Assembly: GCA_015222805.1 (NCBI GenBank)
Contig: JADFVZ010000125.1
Coordinates: 1-64,000 of the forward strand
DNA: 64,000 nucleotides
Reading direction: 5' to 3'
From: Pseudomonadota bacterium
GTDB taxonomy: Bacteria > Pseudomonadota > Gammaproteobacteria > Xanthomonadales > SZUA-36
A program made the position numbers and the translations under genes. The number at the start of each line of letters is the position of its first letter. The stretch's first letter is position 1. Shown here in pieces: positions 18,734 through 28,255 of the stretch. Below the pieces are notes generated by a model. The model had not been told where the DNA came from. It made no database searches and saw only the letters and a program-made list of their open reading frames with translations.

Positions 18734-20205
18734 CAGCTGACCCGGGTAACCCTGACGAGTTCATCCAGGCTGGTAACACCCGCCTGTACTTTGGACCAGC
18801 CGTCAGCAACGATCGAAGGCCATTGGCTACGCACATGTTCGAGCATAATCACTTCGGAAGCCTGCTGGTGAATCAGCTCGCGCAGGCCATCATCTACACC
18901 AACTACCTCGTAAATACCGGTACGTCCGCTGTAGGCATGCTGGCCTCGCTGCAAATCGCTTTGCGGCTGCCAGATCATGTTGTTTTCAACAAACGGCAGG
19001 TTGAGTGAAGCAAAGTCAGCCGTTGTAGCCAACCGCTGTAGCGCATATTCAGGATTCAATTTACGCACCAGCCGCTGGGAGATAACCCCCAGCAGGGATG
19101 ATGACAGCAGGAAGGGTTCAACCCCCATATCATGTAAACGAGTCATCGCCCCGATGGCGCTGTTGGTATGCAGGGTGGACAACACCAGATGGCCGGTCAA
19201 GCTGGCCTGTACCGCAATCTGTGCGGTTTCGAGGTCACGGATTTCACCTACCATCACCACATCCGGGTCCTGACGCAGAATCGCACGCAATCCACGCGCA
19301 AAACTCATTTCTACCTTGCTATTAACCTGGGTTTGGCCGATACCATCGATGTAATATTCAATCGGATCTTCAACCGTCATGATGTTGCGGCTTTGATCAT
19401 TCAGGCGGGCCAGTGCAGCATACAGGCTGGTGGTTTTACCGCTGCCGGTCGGGCCGGTTACCAGCAGGATGCCATGGGCTCGGTGGATCATCGAATCAAC
19501 CGCATCCTGATGCACCTGGCTCATTCCCAGCTGGGCAAGATCCAGACGGCCGGCCTGTTTATCCAGCAATCGCAACACCACCCGCTCACCGTGCCCGGAA
19601 GGCAGGGTGGATACGCGTATATCAACCGGGCGACCGGCGACTTTCAGGGAAATCCGGCCATCCTGCGGCAGGCGTTTTTCAGCAATATCCAGGCGTGACA
19701 TGACCTTGATCCGCGACACCAGCAGGGGGGCAATCTGTCGCGGCGGGGTCATTACTTCATTAAGCATGCCATCCACACGCAAACGGATGGAAAGGCGACT
19801 TTCAAAGGGTTCAATGTGAATATCTGAAGCGCCTTCTTTAACAGCCTGGGTGAGCAATGCATTGATCAGGCGAATAATAGGCGCATCATCCTGGCTTTCC
19901 AGCAGGTCTTCAACCTGCGGCAGTGCATCCACCAATTGATCAAGGTCGAGGTTTTCACCGACATCAGCTGCCACCGCACTGGCATCACCCTGCTGGTACA
20001 GGTTTTCCAGTAACTGGTTATATTCATCTTCGGGATAGAACTTCAGCTGAATCGGCTGCCCGAGGAAACGCCGTATTTCTGTTATTGCAGTTGATTTTCC
20101 CGGCTCACGTACGGCAACAATGGCACTGCCATCATCGGCTTCGCCGAGCAGGGTAGCTCCCTGCTGGCGGGCAAACACATAGGGTGGCCGCACCAGCGCG
20201 TCCAT
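18733..20205 (-). CDS. gspE: Type II secretion ATPase GspE lacking the tetracysteine zinc motif
   Basis: 490 residues. N1E-type N-domain, then the ATPase with Walker A GPTGSGKTTS, Asp box VEDPIEY, Walker B and the His box (LSTLHTNSAIGA). In most GspE proteins two CxxC pairs bind zinc before GRTGIYE. Here the segment 383-426 (LNPEY... to ...QRGQHAYSGRTGIYE) has no cysteine at all, so the zinc site is lost. Otherwise complete. It lies 3 bases after gspD. It powers pseudopilus assembly at the inner membrane. Confidence 0.95.
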   Translation of the reverse strand: MDALVRPPYVFARQQGATLLGEADDGSAIVAVREPGKSTAITEIRRFLGQPIQLKFYPEDEYNQLLENLYQQGDASAVAADVGENLDLDQLVDALPQVEDLLESQDDAPIIRLINALLTQAVKEGASDIHIEPFESRLSIRLRVDGMLNEVMTPPRQIAPLLVSRIKVMSRLDIAEKRLPQDGRISLKVAGRPVDIRVSTLPSGHGERVVLRLLDKQAGRLDLAQLGMSQVHQDAVDSMIHRAHGILLVTGPTGSGKTTSLYAALARLNDQSRNIMTVEDPIEYYIDGIGQTQVNSKVEMSFARGLRAILRQDPDVVMVGEIRDLETAQIAVQASLTGHLVLSTLHTNSAIGAMTRLHDMGVEPFLLSSSLLGVISQRLVRKLNPEYALQRLATTADFASLNLPFVENNMIWQPQSDLQRGQHAYSGRTGIYEVVGVDDGLRELIHQQASEVIMLEHVRSQWPSIVADGWSKVQAGVTSLDELVRVTRVS

Positions 20206-20208
20206 CCT

Positions 20209-22125
20209 TTAGCCGCCTTCACCGTTGTACTCGGGTATCGGTGCCTGCAGGTAGTCGGTCAATTCCGGCAACAGCGGCATCTCATCTTCCGGGGTCAGGC
20301 CATCTGATGTCCGCCGCGATTCAATCTGGCGGGCACGCAGGTAGTTGTATTTTTCACTGGATATCCGCTGGACCCCGTCATCGGTAAGGATTCGCGGACG
20401 GATAAAGATCATCAGGTTGCGTTTGACCGTATTGGTGGTACGGTTTTTGAACAGCTCACCCAGCAGGGGTATCTTGCTCAGGCCGGGCACTGCATCAATC
20501 GATTCACGCAGTTCATCGGTAATCAGCCCGCCGAGCACCAGGATGGAATTATCCGGTACCAGCACGGTGGTGGTAAGCGTGCGTTTATTAGTCACCAGGT
20601 CCACTGCCCCTGCCACTGAGGATATCGCGGATACTTCCTGGGCTATGTCAAGGATCACCGCATCACCTTTATTGATATGTGGGGTTACCGTTAAACGGAT
20701 ACCAACCTCGGTACGCTGGATGGTCTGGAAGGGGTTAACCACACCCTGGTCATCATTCACACCCGTATTGGTGTATTGGCCCGTCACAAAGGGAACTTCC
20801 TGGCCGACATATATTTCAGCTTCGGCATTGTCCATGCTGACGATGGACGGGGTCGATAAAACATTGGTATCAGAATCGGTACTCAATGCCGTCAGCAGTG
20901 CGCCGATACCGAGTATCTCTTCACCGAGGATACTGATAGTACCGGAAACATAACCGAGATTGAGGCCGTTACCAGGCGCCACACCATTACCCAGACCGGA
21001 TGCCAGGCCGAGGATATTATCACCACCGGTGCCAAAATTAGTGCCACCGAAGACACCTTCACCGCCACCCAGGTTCTGCATACTCTGCCATTGCACACCC
21101 AACTCTTTCACCAGCGATTCGGAAACTTCAGCAATAATCGCTTCCACCTGTACCTGGCGGCGGCGAATATCCAGTTGACGAATAACCGGCATCAGGGATC
21201 GAACCACAGCTGGAGAGCCGGTAATAATCAGTGAGTTGGTACCTTCATGTGCCTGGATGTTCGCCAGCTTCTTTGCGCCCTCACCTTCACCTGTACTCAC
21301 AGTCTGTTCCAGTAACGGCACCAGTTCAATCGCATTCGCATATTGCAGGTAAACCACATTGGAACTGCCGCCGTCTTCCAGCGGTGTATCCAGGTGGCTT
21401 ACCAGGGCGCGGGTCTTTAAACGTGATTCCTTATCACCCGAAATCAACAGGGTATTGGTACGTAGGTCGGCAATAACAGGGTTGGTACTGCCATAAAGCT
21501 TCTCCAGGGTGGCGGCCAGTTCAACCGCCGAGGCATGCTGTAAAACAATAACCTCTACTTCCTCATCCGCCGAGCGGTCGATCCGATCTACCAGTTTTTG
21601 CACCCTGTCAACATTAGCGGCACGGTCTGAAACCAGCAGCAGCTGGGCATTATCATGTGCTACCAGTTGCGCGTTCGGTGGCAATAAAGGCCGTAGCAGG
21701 CTTAGTAATTCCGATGGCGGTATGTGTTTTACCGGTATTACCCGGGTGACTATTTCATCAGCAAATGCCTGGCTTCGATGCCCGCCTTTCTGGATCGCTT
21801 TCAGGCTGGGTACAATTTTGATGACATTGCCATTATCAACCGCAGCCAGGCCATGCACTTCAAGTACAGATAAAAAGGCAGCATAAATACCCTTCTCATC
21901 CATCGGTGCATTGGAAATAACGGTGACTTTACCGGATACGGAAGGATCCATGACAAAAGTTCGTCCGGTGATTTCAGACACCGTAGCCACCAGGGTCTGG
22001 ATTTCAGCATCCTGCAGGTTCAGCGTATGCTCCTGGCCCAGGGCGCTGACACTATAAATACTTAAGGTTAGAACAAAACTCAGGGTGACTAGTTTAAGGC
22101 GTTTACTTATCATATTTTTCTGCAT
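20209..22125 (-). CDS. gspD: Type II secretion outer-membrane secretin GspD
   Basis: 638 residues. The signal peptide is about 1-30 (ends SVSALGQ). The N0 domain starts LNLQDAEIQTLVATVSEITG, N1-N3 repeats lie between about 120 and 330, and the secretin domain after about 340 contains the glycine-rich segment (LGGGEGVFGGTNFG) and VPFVTGQ. It ends shortly after the secretin domain and has a short S-domain-like tail. An internal ATG at 22113 is an alternative start. Forms the outer-membrane channel. Confidence 0.95.
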   Translation of the reverse strand: MQKNMISKRLKLVTLSFVLTLSIYSVSALGQEHTLNLQDAEIQTLVATVSEITGRTFVMDPSVSGKVTVISNAPMDEKGIYAAFLSVLEVHGLAAVDNGNVIKIVPSLKAIQKGGHRSQAFADEIVTRVIPVKHIPPSELLSLLRPLLPPNAQLVAHDNAQLLLVSDRAANVDRVQKLVDRIDRSADEEVEVIVLQHASAVELAATLEKLYGSTNPVIADLRTNTLLISGDKESRLKTRALVSHLDTPLEDGGSSNVVYLQYANAIELVPLLEQTVSTGEGEGAKKLANIQAHEGTNSLIITGSPAVVRSLMPVIRQLDIRRRQVQVEAIIAEVSESLVKELGVQWQSMQNLGGGEGVFGGTNFGTGGDNILGLASGLGNGVAPGNGLNLGYVSGTISILGEEILGIGALLTALSTDSDTNVLSTPSIVSMDNAEAEIYVGQEVPFVTGQYTNTGVNDDQGVVNPFQTIQRTEVGIRLTVTPHINKGDAVILDIAQEVSAISSVAGAVDLVTNKRTLTTTVLVPDNSILVLGGLITDELRESIDAVPGLSKIPLLGELFKNRTTNTVKRNLMIFIRPRILTDDGVQRISSEKYNYLRARQIESRRTSDGLTPEDEMPLLPELTDYLQAPIPEYNGEGG

Positions 22126-22168
22126 TAATTAATAATTTAAAGTTTCTAGATTAGCGCTTATGATCAAC

Positions 22169-23041
22169 TTAAGGTTTATTGTTCATTAGCGATTTAAGGT
22201 CTGGCTGCAGTATCTGCTTTTGTCCATGCCGCAGTATTTCCAGGCTCAGGCCATCACCCTGCATGACTTTTCCGATCAGGCCCTCGACAGCCTTTTCATC
22301 GTCCAGTTTAACCCCATTTGCGCTGACGATGATATCGCCGTTGCGCAGGCCCAGTTTGACCAGTTGGCCGGCATTGCGCCCGAGGCTAATACGGTAACCG
22401 CCAGAGGGCATTTTCACCAGCCCGTAACTGCTTGCCATGGCAGAGGCATCCAACACGTAACGGCTGCGTGCCGAAGGTATAGAGCCTGCACCCAGTGGGG
22501 TTTTGATTACTGTTTTTCCTGATATTTCGGTACTTGCAGGGGTGTCCATGGCATAGGATGATTCATCGGCTGTTGAGGATTGTTCGTCCAGGCGCAAGCG
22601 CAGGGTTTCATAACGACCGTCACGAAACAGTACTACCCGGTCAGGAAAAACACCGCGAACTTCACCACCACCGGGTAGTTTCCTGCCCACTCGGTAAACC
22701 GCTTCGCGGCCCTTGCTGTTACGAATGATGGCAAAACCATCCTGGTCTGTTTCACCCGAAACGATCCCCCGGAGCAACAGGTTCAGGCTGGTTTCCGGAG
22801 CATCCCGATAATGACTGACCAGCTGTTTTTCCTCAAATACACCAAACAGGTGGCTACTCGCAAGTGGCTTGCGCGGTTGCCGATCAACGGCCTGCATAGA
22901 CTGTGCAACTGCAGCTGGTTTTAATATCTTATCTGCAGGAACCAGCCCAACCCAGAGCAGCCGAAGTAGCAACCACACCAGCAAAATTACCAGCAGCAAG
23001 TTTAGTGGTCGATAGAGTGACTGTAGGTTTATGCGTTCCAT
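22169..23041 (-). CDS. gspC: Type II secretion protein GspC
   Basis: 290 residues. One N-terminal membrane segment (LLLVILLVWLLLRLLWVGLV), then the HR domain (LGVFEEK-like HLFGVFEEKQLV and LLLRGIVSG), then a C-terminal PDZ domain (YRISLGRNAGQLVKLGLRNG, ending VMQGDGLSLEILRHGQ). It links the platform to GspD through the HR domain. First gene of the gspCDEF run. gspG to gspN are not nearby, so they must lie elsewhere in the genome. Confidence 0.93.
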   Translation of the reverse strand: MERINLQSLYRPLNLLLVILLVWLLLRLLWVGLVPADKILKPAAVAQSMQAVDRQPRKPLASSHLFGVFEEKQLVSHYRDAPETSLNLLLRGIVSGETDQDGFAIIRNSKGREAVYRVGRKLPGGGEVRGVFPDRVVLFRDGRYETLRLRLDEQSSTADESSYAMDTPASTEISGKTVIKTPLGAGSIPSARSRYVLDASAMASSYGLVKMPSGGYRISLGRNAGQLVKLGLRNGDIIVSANGVKLDDEKAVEGLIGKVMQGDGLSLEILRHGQKQILQPDLKSLMNNKP

Positions 23042-23074
23042 TATGCTGAATTATACGATATAAATTCTCAGCAT

Positions 23075-24361
23075 TTAACGCCGCCGGGAGCGCCCCTGGG
23101 AACGACCACCCTGCCTTCCCCGGTTTCCCGATTTCCCATGCGGTCGAGGTTTGCGGGGAGGGGCCGGTGGAATGGTGATCCTGGGCAGATCACTGGTATC
23201 AATCTGGTTCATCGGGATTCGATAGCCGATCAGTTTTTCAATCTCCGGCAGGTAAATAGCCGAGTTTTCACAGGCAAAGCTAATCGCATCGCCTTTTGCA
23301 CCCAGGCGTGCAGTCCGCCCTACCCGGTGTATATAGTCAGCAGCCACCTGTGGCAGGTCAAAATTAATCACATGGGTTACGTCGGGAATATGCAGGCCGC
23401 GGGCAGCCACATCTGTGGCTACCAGTATCTTCAGCTCAGCGTCATGGAAGCGGCGCAGCAGGCTTTGGCGCTTGCGTTGCTGTACCCTGCCTGAAATAAC
23501 CCCGGAACTGAAGCCATTGGCACGCAGCGTGCGGTCCACCAGGTCTGCCCCGGAGCGGGTATTGCTGAAGACCATGACATGGGAGTTATCTTCCATCTCC
23601 CTTAATAATTTCACCAGCAATTGCAGTTTTTCTGAATTGGCAGGATAAATCACCGACTGCACCACATTATCGGCGGTCACTTTATCACCCTCAATCACAA
23701 TCATTTCAGGGTCATTCATGTGATCGTAGGCAAGCTCGGTTACTTTGAACCCGAGGGTAGCGGAGAACATCAGGCTCTGGCGGCGGTCTGGCTTGGGCAA
23801 TCGCCGCAGGATAAAGCGGATATCGTCGATAAAACCGAGGTCAAACATACGATCAGCCTCATCCAGCACCATCACCTCGACACCAGCAAGGGAGTAAACC
23901 CCCTGTTTGGCGAAGTCAATCACCCGGCCCGGTGTGCCGATCAGGATATCAAAACCTGACTGCAGCGCCGTCCGTTGTTTCTCATAATCCACCCCGCCGT
24001 AGGCCAGGCCGAATGTCAGCCCGGTGTGTTTCCCCAGGGTTAAAGCATCATGATGGATTTGCAACGCCAGCTCCCGTGTTGGCGCAATCATCAGGGCACG
24101 AATTTTATGCGGTTTACCTGCAGTTTGTTCAGCGACGGGATTATCCAGCAGCTTATGAAAGGTCGCCAGCAGGAAGGCAGCAGTTTTACCGGTGCCGGTC
24201 TGCGCCTGCCCTGCTACATCCTTGCCGGATAACGCGATCGGCAAGGTGCCAGCCTGGATGGGGGTGCAAAATTCAAAACCAGCTTCCTTGACACCTGCCT
24301 GGATTTCAGGCTGCAGGTCAAGACTGTCAAAACGGATATCGGATAAGGGGTTACTACTCAT
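23075..24361 (-). CDS. rhlB: DEAD-box RNA helicase RhlB
   Basis: 428 residues. Q motif FCTPIQAGTLP, motif I AQTGTGKT, motif II DEAD (VLDEADRMFD), motif III SAT, motif VI HRVGRTARLG, and an Arg/Gly-rich C-terminal tail. FCTPIQ and GKDVAGQAQTGTGKT are RhlB-like, and the position divergent from trxA-rho is the same as in E. coli, where RhlB unwinds RNA for the degradosome. It is followed closely by gspC. Confidence 0.92.
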   Translation of the reverse strand: MSSNPLSDIRFDSLDLQPEIQAGVKEAGFEFCTPIQAGTLPIALSGKDVAGQAQTGTGKTAAFLLATFHKLLDNPVAEQTAGKPHKIRALMIAPTRELALQIHHDALTLGKHTGLTFGLAYGGVDYEKQRTALQSGFDILIGTPGRVIDFAKQGVYSLAGVEVMVLDEADRMFDLGFIDDIRFILRRLPKPDRRQSLMFSATLGFKVTELAYDHMNDPEMIVIEGDKVTADNVVQSVIYPANSEKLQLLVKLLREMEDNSHVMVFSNTRSGADLVDRTLRANGFSSGVISGRVQQRKRQSLLRRFHDAELKILVATDVAARGLHIPDVTHVINFDLPQVAADYIHRVGRTARLGAKGDAISFACENSAIYLPEIEKLIGYRIPMNQIDTSDLPRITIPPAPPRKPRPHGKSGNRGRQGGRSQGRSRRR

Positions 24362-24623
24362 ATATCTCTCATTCTCAGCACATATCCCAATGCCCTGTGC
24401 ACTGAGATTGTTTATCTATAATTATTGGATGCAGAGAAGTTTTAAGAAAACACTTGATTTTCACTTCACTGACCACGATATTAGTGGGTAGAAATTTGAA
24501 CCTGCGGAAAGAAATCTTCCCATTTGCAGGTCTGCCTTACCAACAATCCGGAGATCAACAATCCGGCACTAAATATTAGGTGCATAATTGCACCGTCAGC
24601 CAATGATACAGCAGGAGAACTCT

Positions 24624-24950
24624 GTGAGCGAAAATATCAAGCATATAACTGAAAGTGATTTTGATTCGGAAGTCCTCGGCGCCGATGGCCCGGTACTCGT
24701 AGACTACTGGGCCGAGTGGTGTGGACCCTGTAAAATGATCGCCCCGGTACTGGATGAATTGGCCACCGAGTTCGAAGGCAAGATCACCATCACCAAAGTT
24801 GATGTCGACACCAACGCTGCCATTGCCCAGAAATACGGTATTCGCGGTATCCCGACCCTGATGATTTTCAAGGATGGCGAAGTCCACGGAACCCGTGTGG
24901 GTGCTGCGACCAAAGGTCAATTGAAAGAATTTATCGAGTCAGCAGTTTAA
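24624..24950 (+). CDS. trxA: Thioredoxin 1
   Basis: 108 residues from GTG at 24624, which has AGGAG 7 bases upstream and gives the standard length. The in-frame ATG at 24588 would add 12 residues not found in the family. Active site WCGPCK near residues 32-37 and the cis-proline in [11 protein letters not shown]. General cytoplasmic disulphide reductant. Ends in its own terminator before rho. Confidence 0.97.
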   Translation: MSENIKHITESDFDSEVLGADGPVLVDYWAEWCGPCKMIAPVLDELATEFEGKITITKVDVDTNAAIAQKYGIRGIPTLMIFKDGEVHGTRVGAATKGQLKEFIESAV

Positions 24951-24967
24951 ACCGTACATAGAATCTA

Positions 24968-24996
24968 ATTAGCCTCCGCAGATTGCGGGGGCTAAT
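24968..24996 (+). terminator. Terminator after trxA
   Basis: ATTAGCCTCCGCA (24968-24980) pairs with TGCGGGGGCTAAT (24984-24996), 12 of 13 bases plus one G:T pair, loop GAT. A T-run follows 9 bases later. Confidence 0.75.
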
Positions 24997-25180
24997 TTGC
25001 AGGGTTTTTCTGGACTATGACCCTTTAACTGTGTTAAATTGCCCTATCTTCCTGGCGGACCCGCCGGACCAGTTTCAAAACTATTCAAAAAAATAATATT
25101 AAATAAACAATTCACAGCATTTCCGCCTGATTTTCAATCGGCCTGACAACAACCCTATATAAATCAAATAAATAACCTTC

Positions 25181-26437
25181 ATGAACCTATCAGATCTAAA
25201 ACAAAAATCCATATCCGAACTATTTGAAATTGCCACCGAAATTGGCATTGATAACGTTGGTCGTTCACGTAAACAGGATATTATCTTTACAATCCTGAAA
25301 AAACTCGCCCGTAAAGGCGATGATATTTATGGCGACGGTGTACTGGAAATCCTCCAGGATGGCTTTGGCTTCCTGCGTGGCCCATCCAGTTCATACCTGG
25401 CAGGTCCGGACGATATCTATGTATCACCAAGCCAGATTCGGCGCTTCTCTTTACGCACAGGCGATATGCTTGAAGGTAAAATCAGGCCACCCAAGGACAG
25501 CGAACGTTATTTTGCCCTGCTAAAAGTTGAAAAACTCAATTACGAAACGCCTGACAAAGCCAAACACAAGGTTTTGTTTGAAAACCTGACCCCGGAGTTC
25601 CCGCGCAAGCAAATGATACTGGAACGCGGCAACGGCTCAACTGAAGATATCACATCGCGTATCATTGACCTGATGTCACCGATCGGCAAAGGCCAGCGCG
25701 GCCTGGTTGTATCGCCACCGAAAGCCGGTAAAACTTTAATGCTGCAAAATATTGCTGCCAGCATCCGCGCCAACAGTCCGGATTGTAAAATGTTTATCCT
25801 GCTGATCGATGAGCGCCCGGAAGAAGTAACTGAAATGATGCGCTCGGTGGATGCAGAGGTTATTTCATCTACATTTGATGAACCGGCCACCCGCCATGTA
25901 CAGGTAGCAGAAATGGTGATTGAGCGCGCCAAACGCCTGGTTGAACATAAACACGATGTAGTCATCCTGCTCGATTCTATTACCCGTCTCGCACGTGCCT
26001 ATAACACTGTAGCACCCTCCTCCGGCAAAGTTCTCACCGGCGGTGTTGATGCCAATGCCCTACAGCGTCCGAAACGCTTTTTTGGTGCAGCCCGTAACGT
26101 AGTCGAAGGCGGTTCATTAACTATTATCGCCACCGCACTGGTAGATACCGGTTCACGCATGGATGAGGTTATCTACGAAGAATTCAAAGGCACGGGCAAT
26201 ATGGAAGTCCACCTGAGCCGGCGTATTTCTGAAAAACGTGTATTCCCGGCCATCGACATCAACAAATCTGGCACCCGCCGTGAAGAGCTGATGATCGACC
26301 AGGACCTGATCCAGAAAGTCTGGATTCTGCGCAAGGTACTGCACCCCATGGATGAAATCCAGGCAATCGAGTTTGTTCTCGATAAGATGAAAGCAACCAA
26401 GACCAATGATGAATTCTTTAACTTCATGAAGCGGTAA
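25181..26437 (+). CDS. rho: Transcription termination factor Rho
   Basis: 418 residues, standard length. N-terminal RNA-binding domain ([18 protein letters not shown], then GFGFLR at about 64). ATPase P-loop SPPKAGKT near 181, Walker [17 protein letters not shown] loop and R loop ([11 protein letters not shown]) all kept. Hexameric RNA-dependent helicase. The 230-base leader after the trxA terminator probably carries its own promoter. Its native terminator just downstream is split by the island. Confidence 0.98.
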   Translation: MNLSDLKQKSISELFEIATEIGIDNVGRSRKQDIIFTILKKLARKGDDIYGDGVLEILQDGFGFLRGPSSSYLAGPDDIYVSPSQIRRFSLRTGDMLEGKIRPPKDSERYFALLKVEKLNYETPDKAKHKVLFENLTPEFPRKQMILERGNGSTEDITSRIIDLMSPIGKGQRGLVVSPPKAGKTLMLQNIAASIRANSPDCKMFILLIDERPEEVTEMMRSVDAEVISSTFDEPATRHVQVAEMVIERAKRLVEHKHDVVILLDSITRLARAYNTVAPSSGKVLTGGVDANALQRPKRFFGAARNVVEGGSLTIIATALVDTGSRMDEVIYEEFKGTGNMEVHLSRRISEKRVFPAIDINKSGTRREELMIDQDLIQKVWILRKVLHPMDEIQAIEFVLDKMKATKTNDEFFNFMKR

Positions 26438-26449
26438 TTAACTTTCATT

Positions 26450-26475
26450 AAGCAATAAAAAACCCGATCACTATC
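26450..26475 (+). terminator. Left half of the disrupted rho terminator plus target duplication
   Basis: AAGCAATAAAAAACCCGAT (26450-26468) is the ascending arm of a 19-bp palindrome whose other arm, ATCGGGTTTTTTATTGCTT, is now at 53567-53585. The 9-bp ATCACTATC at 26467-26475 is the left target-site duplicate. Joining the halves restores a perfect hairpin with loop CACT, a bidirectional terminator between rho and the convergent prp genes. Confidence 0.9.
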
Positions 26476-26502
26476 CGAGGCGTTCAATAAAAGTGTTGAA
26501 AA
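26476..26502 (+). repeat. Left terminal inverted repeat of the island
   Basis: 27 bases starting CGAGGCGTTCAATAAA and ending GTTGAAAA. It matches the reverse complement of 53534-53560 at 26 of 27 positions (A against G at position 17). Confidence 0.88.
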
Positions 26503-26507
26503 GAATT

Positions 26508-26539
26508 AACCTCTCAAGCATACTTTTGCTTGGGAGGTT
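26508..26539 (+). promoter_or_regulatory. Hairpin covering the transposase ribosome-binding site
   Basis: AACCTCTCAAGCA (26508-26520) pairs with TGCTTGGGAGGTT (26527-26539), 12 of 13 with one G:T, loop TACTTT. The right arm contains the GGGAGG Shine-Dalgarno for the ATG at 26542. Transcripts entering from rho would fold this and hide the site, as known for several insertion sequences. Followed by TTTT, it might also act as a terminator. Confidence 0.6.
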
Positions 26540-26541
26540 TT

Positions 26542-28248
26542 ATGCGTCAAGATCGTTCATACCCTAGAGTTCCAAGGGAATATCAAGGTATTCAAGTTAA
26601 TCATTGCAAAAATTCAAATTGTAAATATTTTGGCATACCAGCTAAAACAGACTTTCACCAAGGTAAAGACAACTACCGCTTAACTGGCGGTAAGAGTTCA
26701 ATCATTAGTTTGAAATGTAAATTCTGTGGAAAGTATTCTGCACTAAAAAGCAATGAAGGAATTTATGAAGAATATCAACGTATATACAATCTACATAACC
26801 CCTCAGAGCTCATAAGTTGTAGAAACGAAAAATGCAAAAACCACTTAACTAGTGTCACTGAGGGTAAACAGTTTTACTCCGCATATGGAAAAACAAAAGC
26901 AGGATCAAAAAGATATAAGTGTAAAGCTTGTGGAAAAATATTTTCATTCAAGGGCCAAGCAAACTTAAGGCAACGTCGTAAAGACGTTAACTCTATGGTT
27001 TTTAGGTTGTTAGTTAATAAAGGAATTATGCGACGAATATGTGAAATTGTTGATATTCACCCTGCAACTTTATATTCAAAAATCAACTTTATTCATAAAC
27101 AATGTGTCCTTTTCTCATCACACAAAGAACATAATTTCTTTAATGATCAGGAGATAAAAAGACTTTATGTTTCTACTGATAGACAAGAGTATGTATTCAA
27201 CTGGGGTTCTCAATTAGATCGGAGAAATGTAAAGTTACATTCAATAGGTACAGCTGATAATGTCAGTGGCTTCGTGTTTGGCATGCACCTTGATTTTGAT
27301 CCAACTATAAACTCTGAGGAATTGGAAAAAAAGGTTTCTGAAGTAAACGATTATGAATTACCAATTCCATATAGGAAATATGGTAGGTATTGGCTTCAAG
27401 GTGATTATGTTGATCATAGTCTCGGACTTCCAATAGGAAAGCCTTCACCACCTGTCACTGGGTCAGAAAATGAAGATGGCCGATTTGTTAATGAAAACCT
27501 TAAAAGACCATCAGTCGGTGTCCAAGTACGGATGGACTATACTCAATTTGGGCACTTTTATTACTTGGCCGATTTATTTCAAAAAGTTGAAAAAGTAAGA
27601 TTTTTTCTCGACAGAGAGCCAGGTATTGACGCTGCTGTTAGTTCAGCATTTAAAAACAAGGTTGCAAATTCTGATGTTGATGCGTTTTTTGTTAGTATCA
27701 ATAAAAACCTCACTGTTGATCAGAAAAAAAGTTTAAAGGCACAGGGAGGTAAAAATTTAAAAAGGTTTTTTGATGAAAACCCAGGACTTACTCAAAAAGA
27801 GGCAGAAATTGAATATTTGATTGAAGCAATTTCTGGTTTAAGCATAGATGAGCTTTCCAAGAACAGGATCAGTCACCCAACATCAAATATGAACGAACCT
27901 CAAAAAACGATTCAATGGATAACCCCACGTCTAAATTATGAGAATGAGCATGTTGCTCGGCTATACAGATTGGCAAGTTTACATAGTATTGACAGGTTTT
28001 TTATGCTTGTTAGAAGAAGGTTGTCTGTGTTTGAAAGACCAATAGCTTCAGCAAGTAACCAAAATCGAAGTTGGTATGGTTACAGTGCCTACAACCCGGA
28101 AATTGGAATGAAGCTACTAGACATATTTCGTGTTTATTATAATTACTCACTTATGGGAAAAGATAAAAGTGTTCCTGCAGCTCGTATTGGAATTGTTAAC
28201 AAACCAGTTTCCTTAGAGGAAATACTAGAGTTCATTCCTAGTAAATAA
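26542..28248 (+). CDS. Candidate transposase: double zinc-finger, possible DDE protein
   Basis: 568 residues from the ATG at 26542. A TTG four codons upstream is possible but GGGAGG sits correctly for the ATG. The N-terminus carries two similar zinc-finger units, C22-x4-C27 with C59-x2-C62 and C93-x4-C98 with C127-x2-C130, the second reading YKCKACGKIFSFKG as in IS1-like InsA and related transposases. A helix-turn-helix-like part follows (IMRRICEIVDIHPATLYSKI). Candidate catalytic acids are D213 (YVSTDRQ), D357 (FFLDREPGI) and E467 or E469. The wide D-D-E spacing and the 9-bp target duplication would suit a Mutator/IS256-type enzyme. I do not recognise the exact family. It lies directly inside the left inverted repeat. 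Confidence 0.7.
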   Translation: MRQDRSYPRVPREYQGIQVNHCKNSNCKYFGIPAKTDFHQGKDNYRLTGGKSSIISLKCKFCGKYSALKSNEGIYEEYQRIYNLHNPSELISCRNEKCKNHLTSVTEGKQFYSAYGKTKAGSKRYKCKACGKIFSFKGQANLRQRRKDVNSMVFRLLVNKGIMRRICEIVDIHPATLYSKINFIHKQCVLFSSHKEHNFFNDQEIKRLYVSTDRQEYVFNWGSQLDRRNVKLHSIGTADNVSGFVFGMHLDFDPTINSEELEKKVSEVNDYELPIPYRKYGRYWLQGDYVDHSLGLPIGKPSPPVTGSENEDGRFVNENLKRPSVGVQVRMDYTQFGHFYYLADLFQKVEKVRFFLDREPGIDAAVSSAFKNKVANSDVDAFFVSINKNLTVDQKKSLKAQGGKNLKRFFDENPGLTQKEAEIEYLIEAISGLSIDELSKNRISHPTSNMNEPQKTIQWITPRLNYENEHVARLYRLASLHSIDRFFMLVRRRLSVFERPIASASNQNRSWYGYSAYNPEIGMKLLDIFRVYYNYSLMGKDKSVPAARIGIVNKPVSLEEILEFIPSK

Positions 28249-28255
28249 AAAGTGA

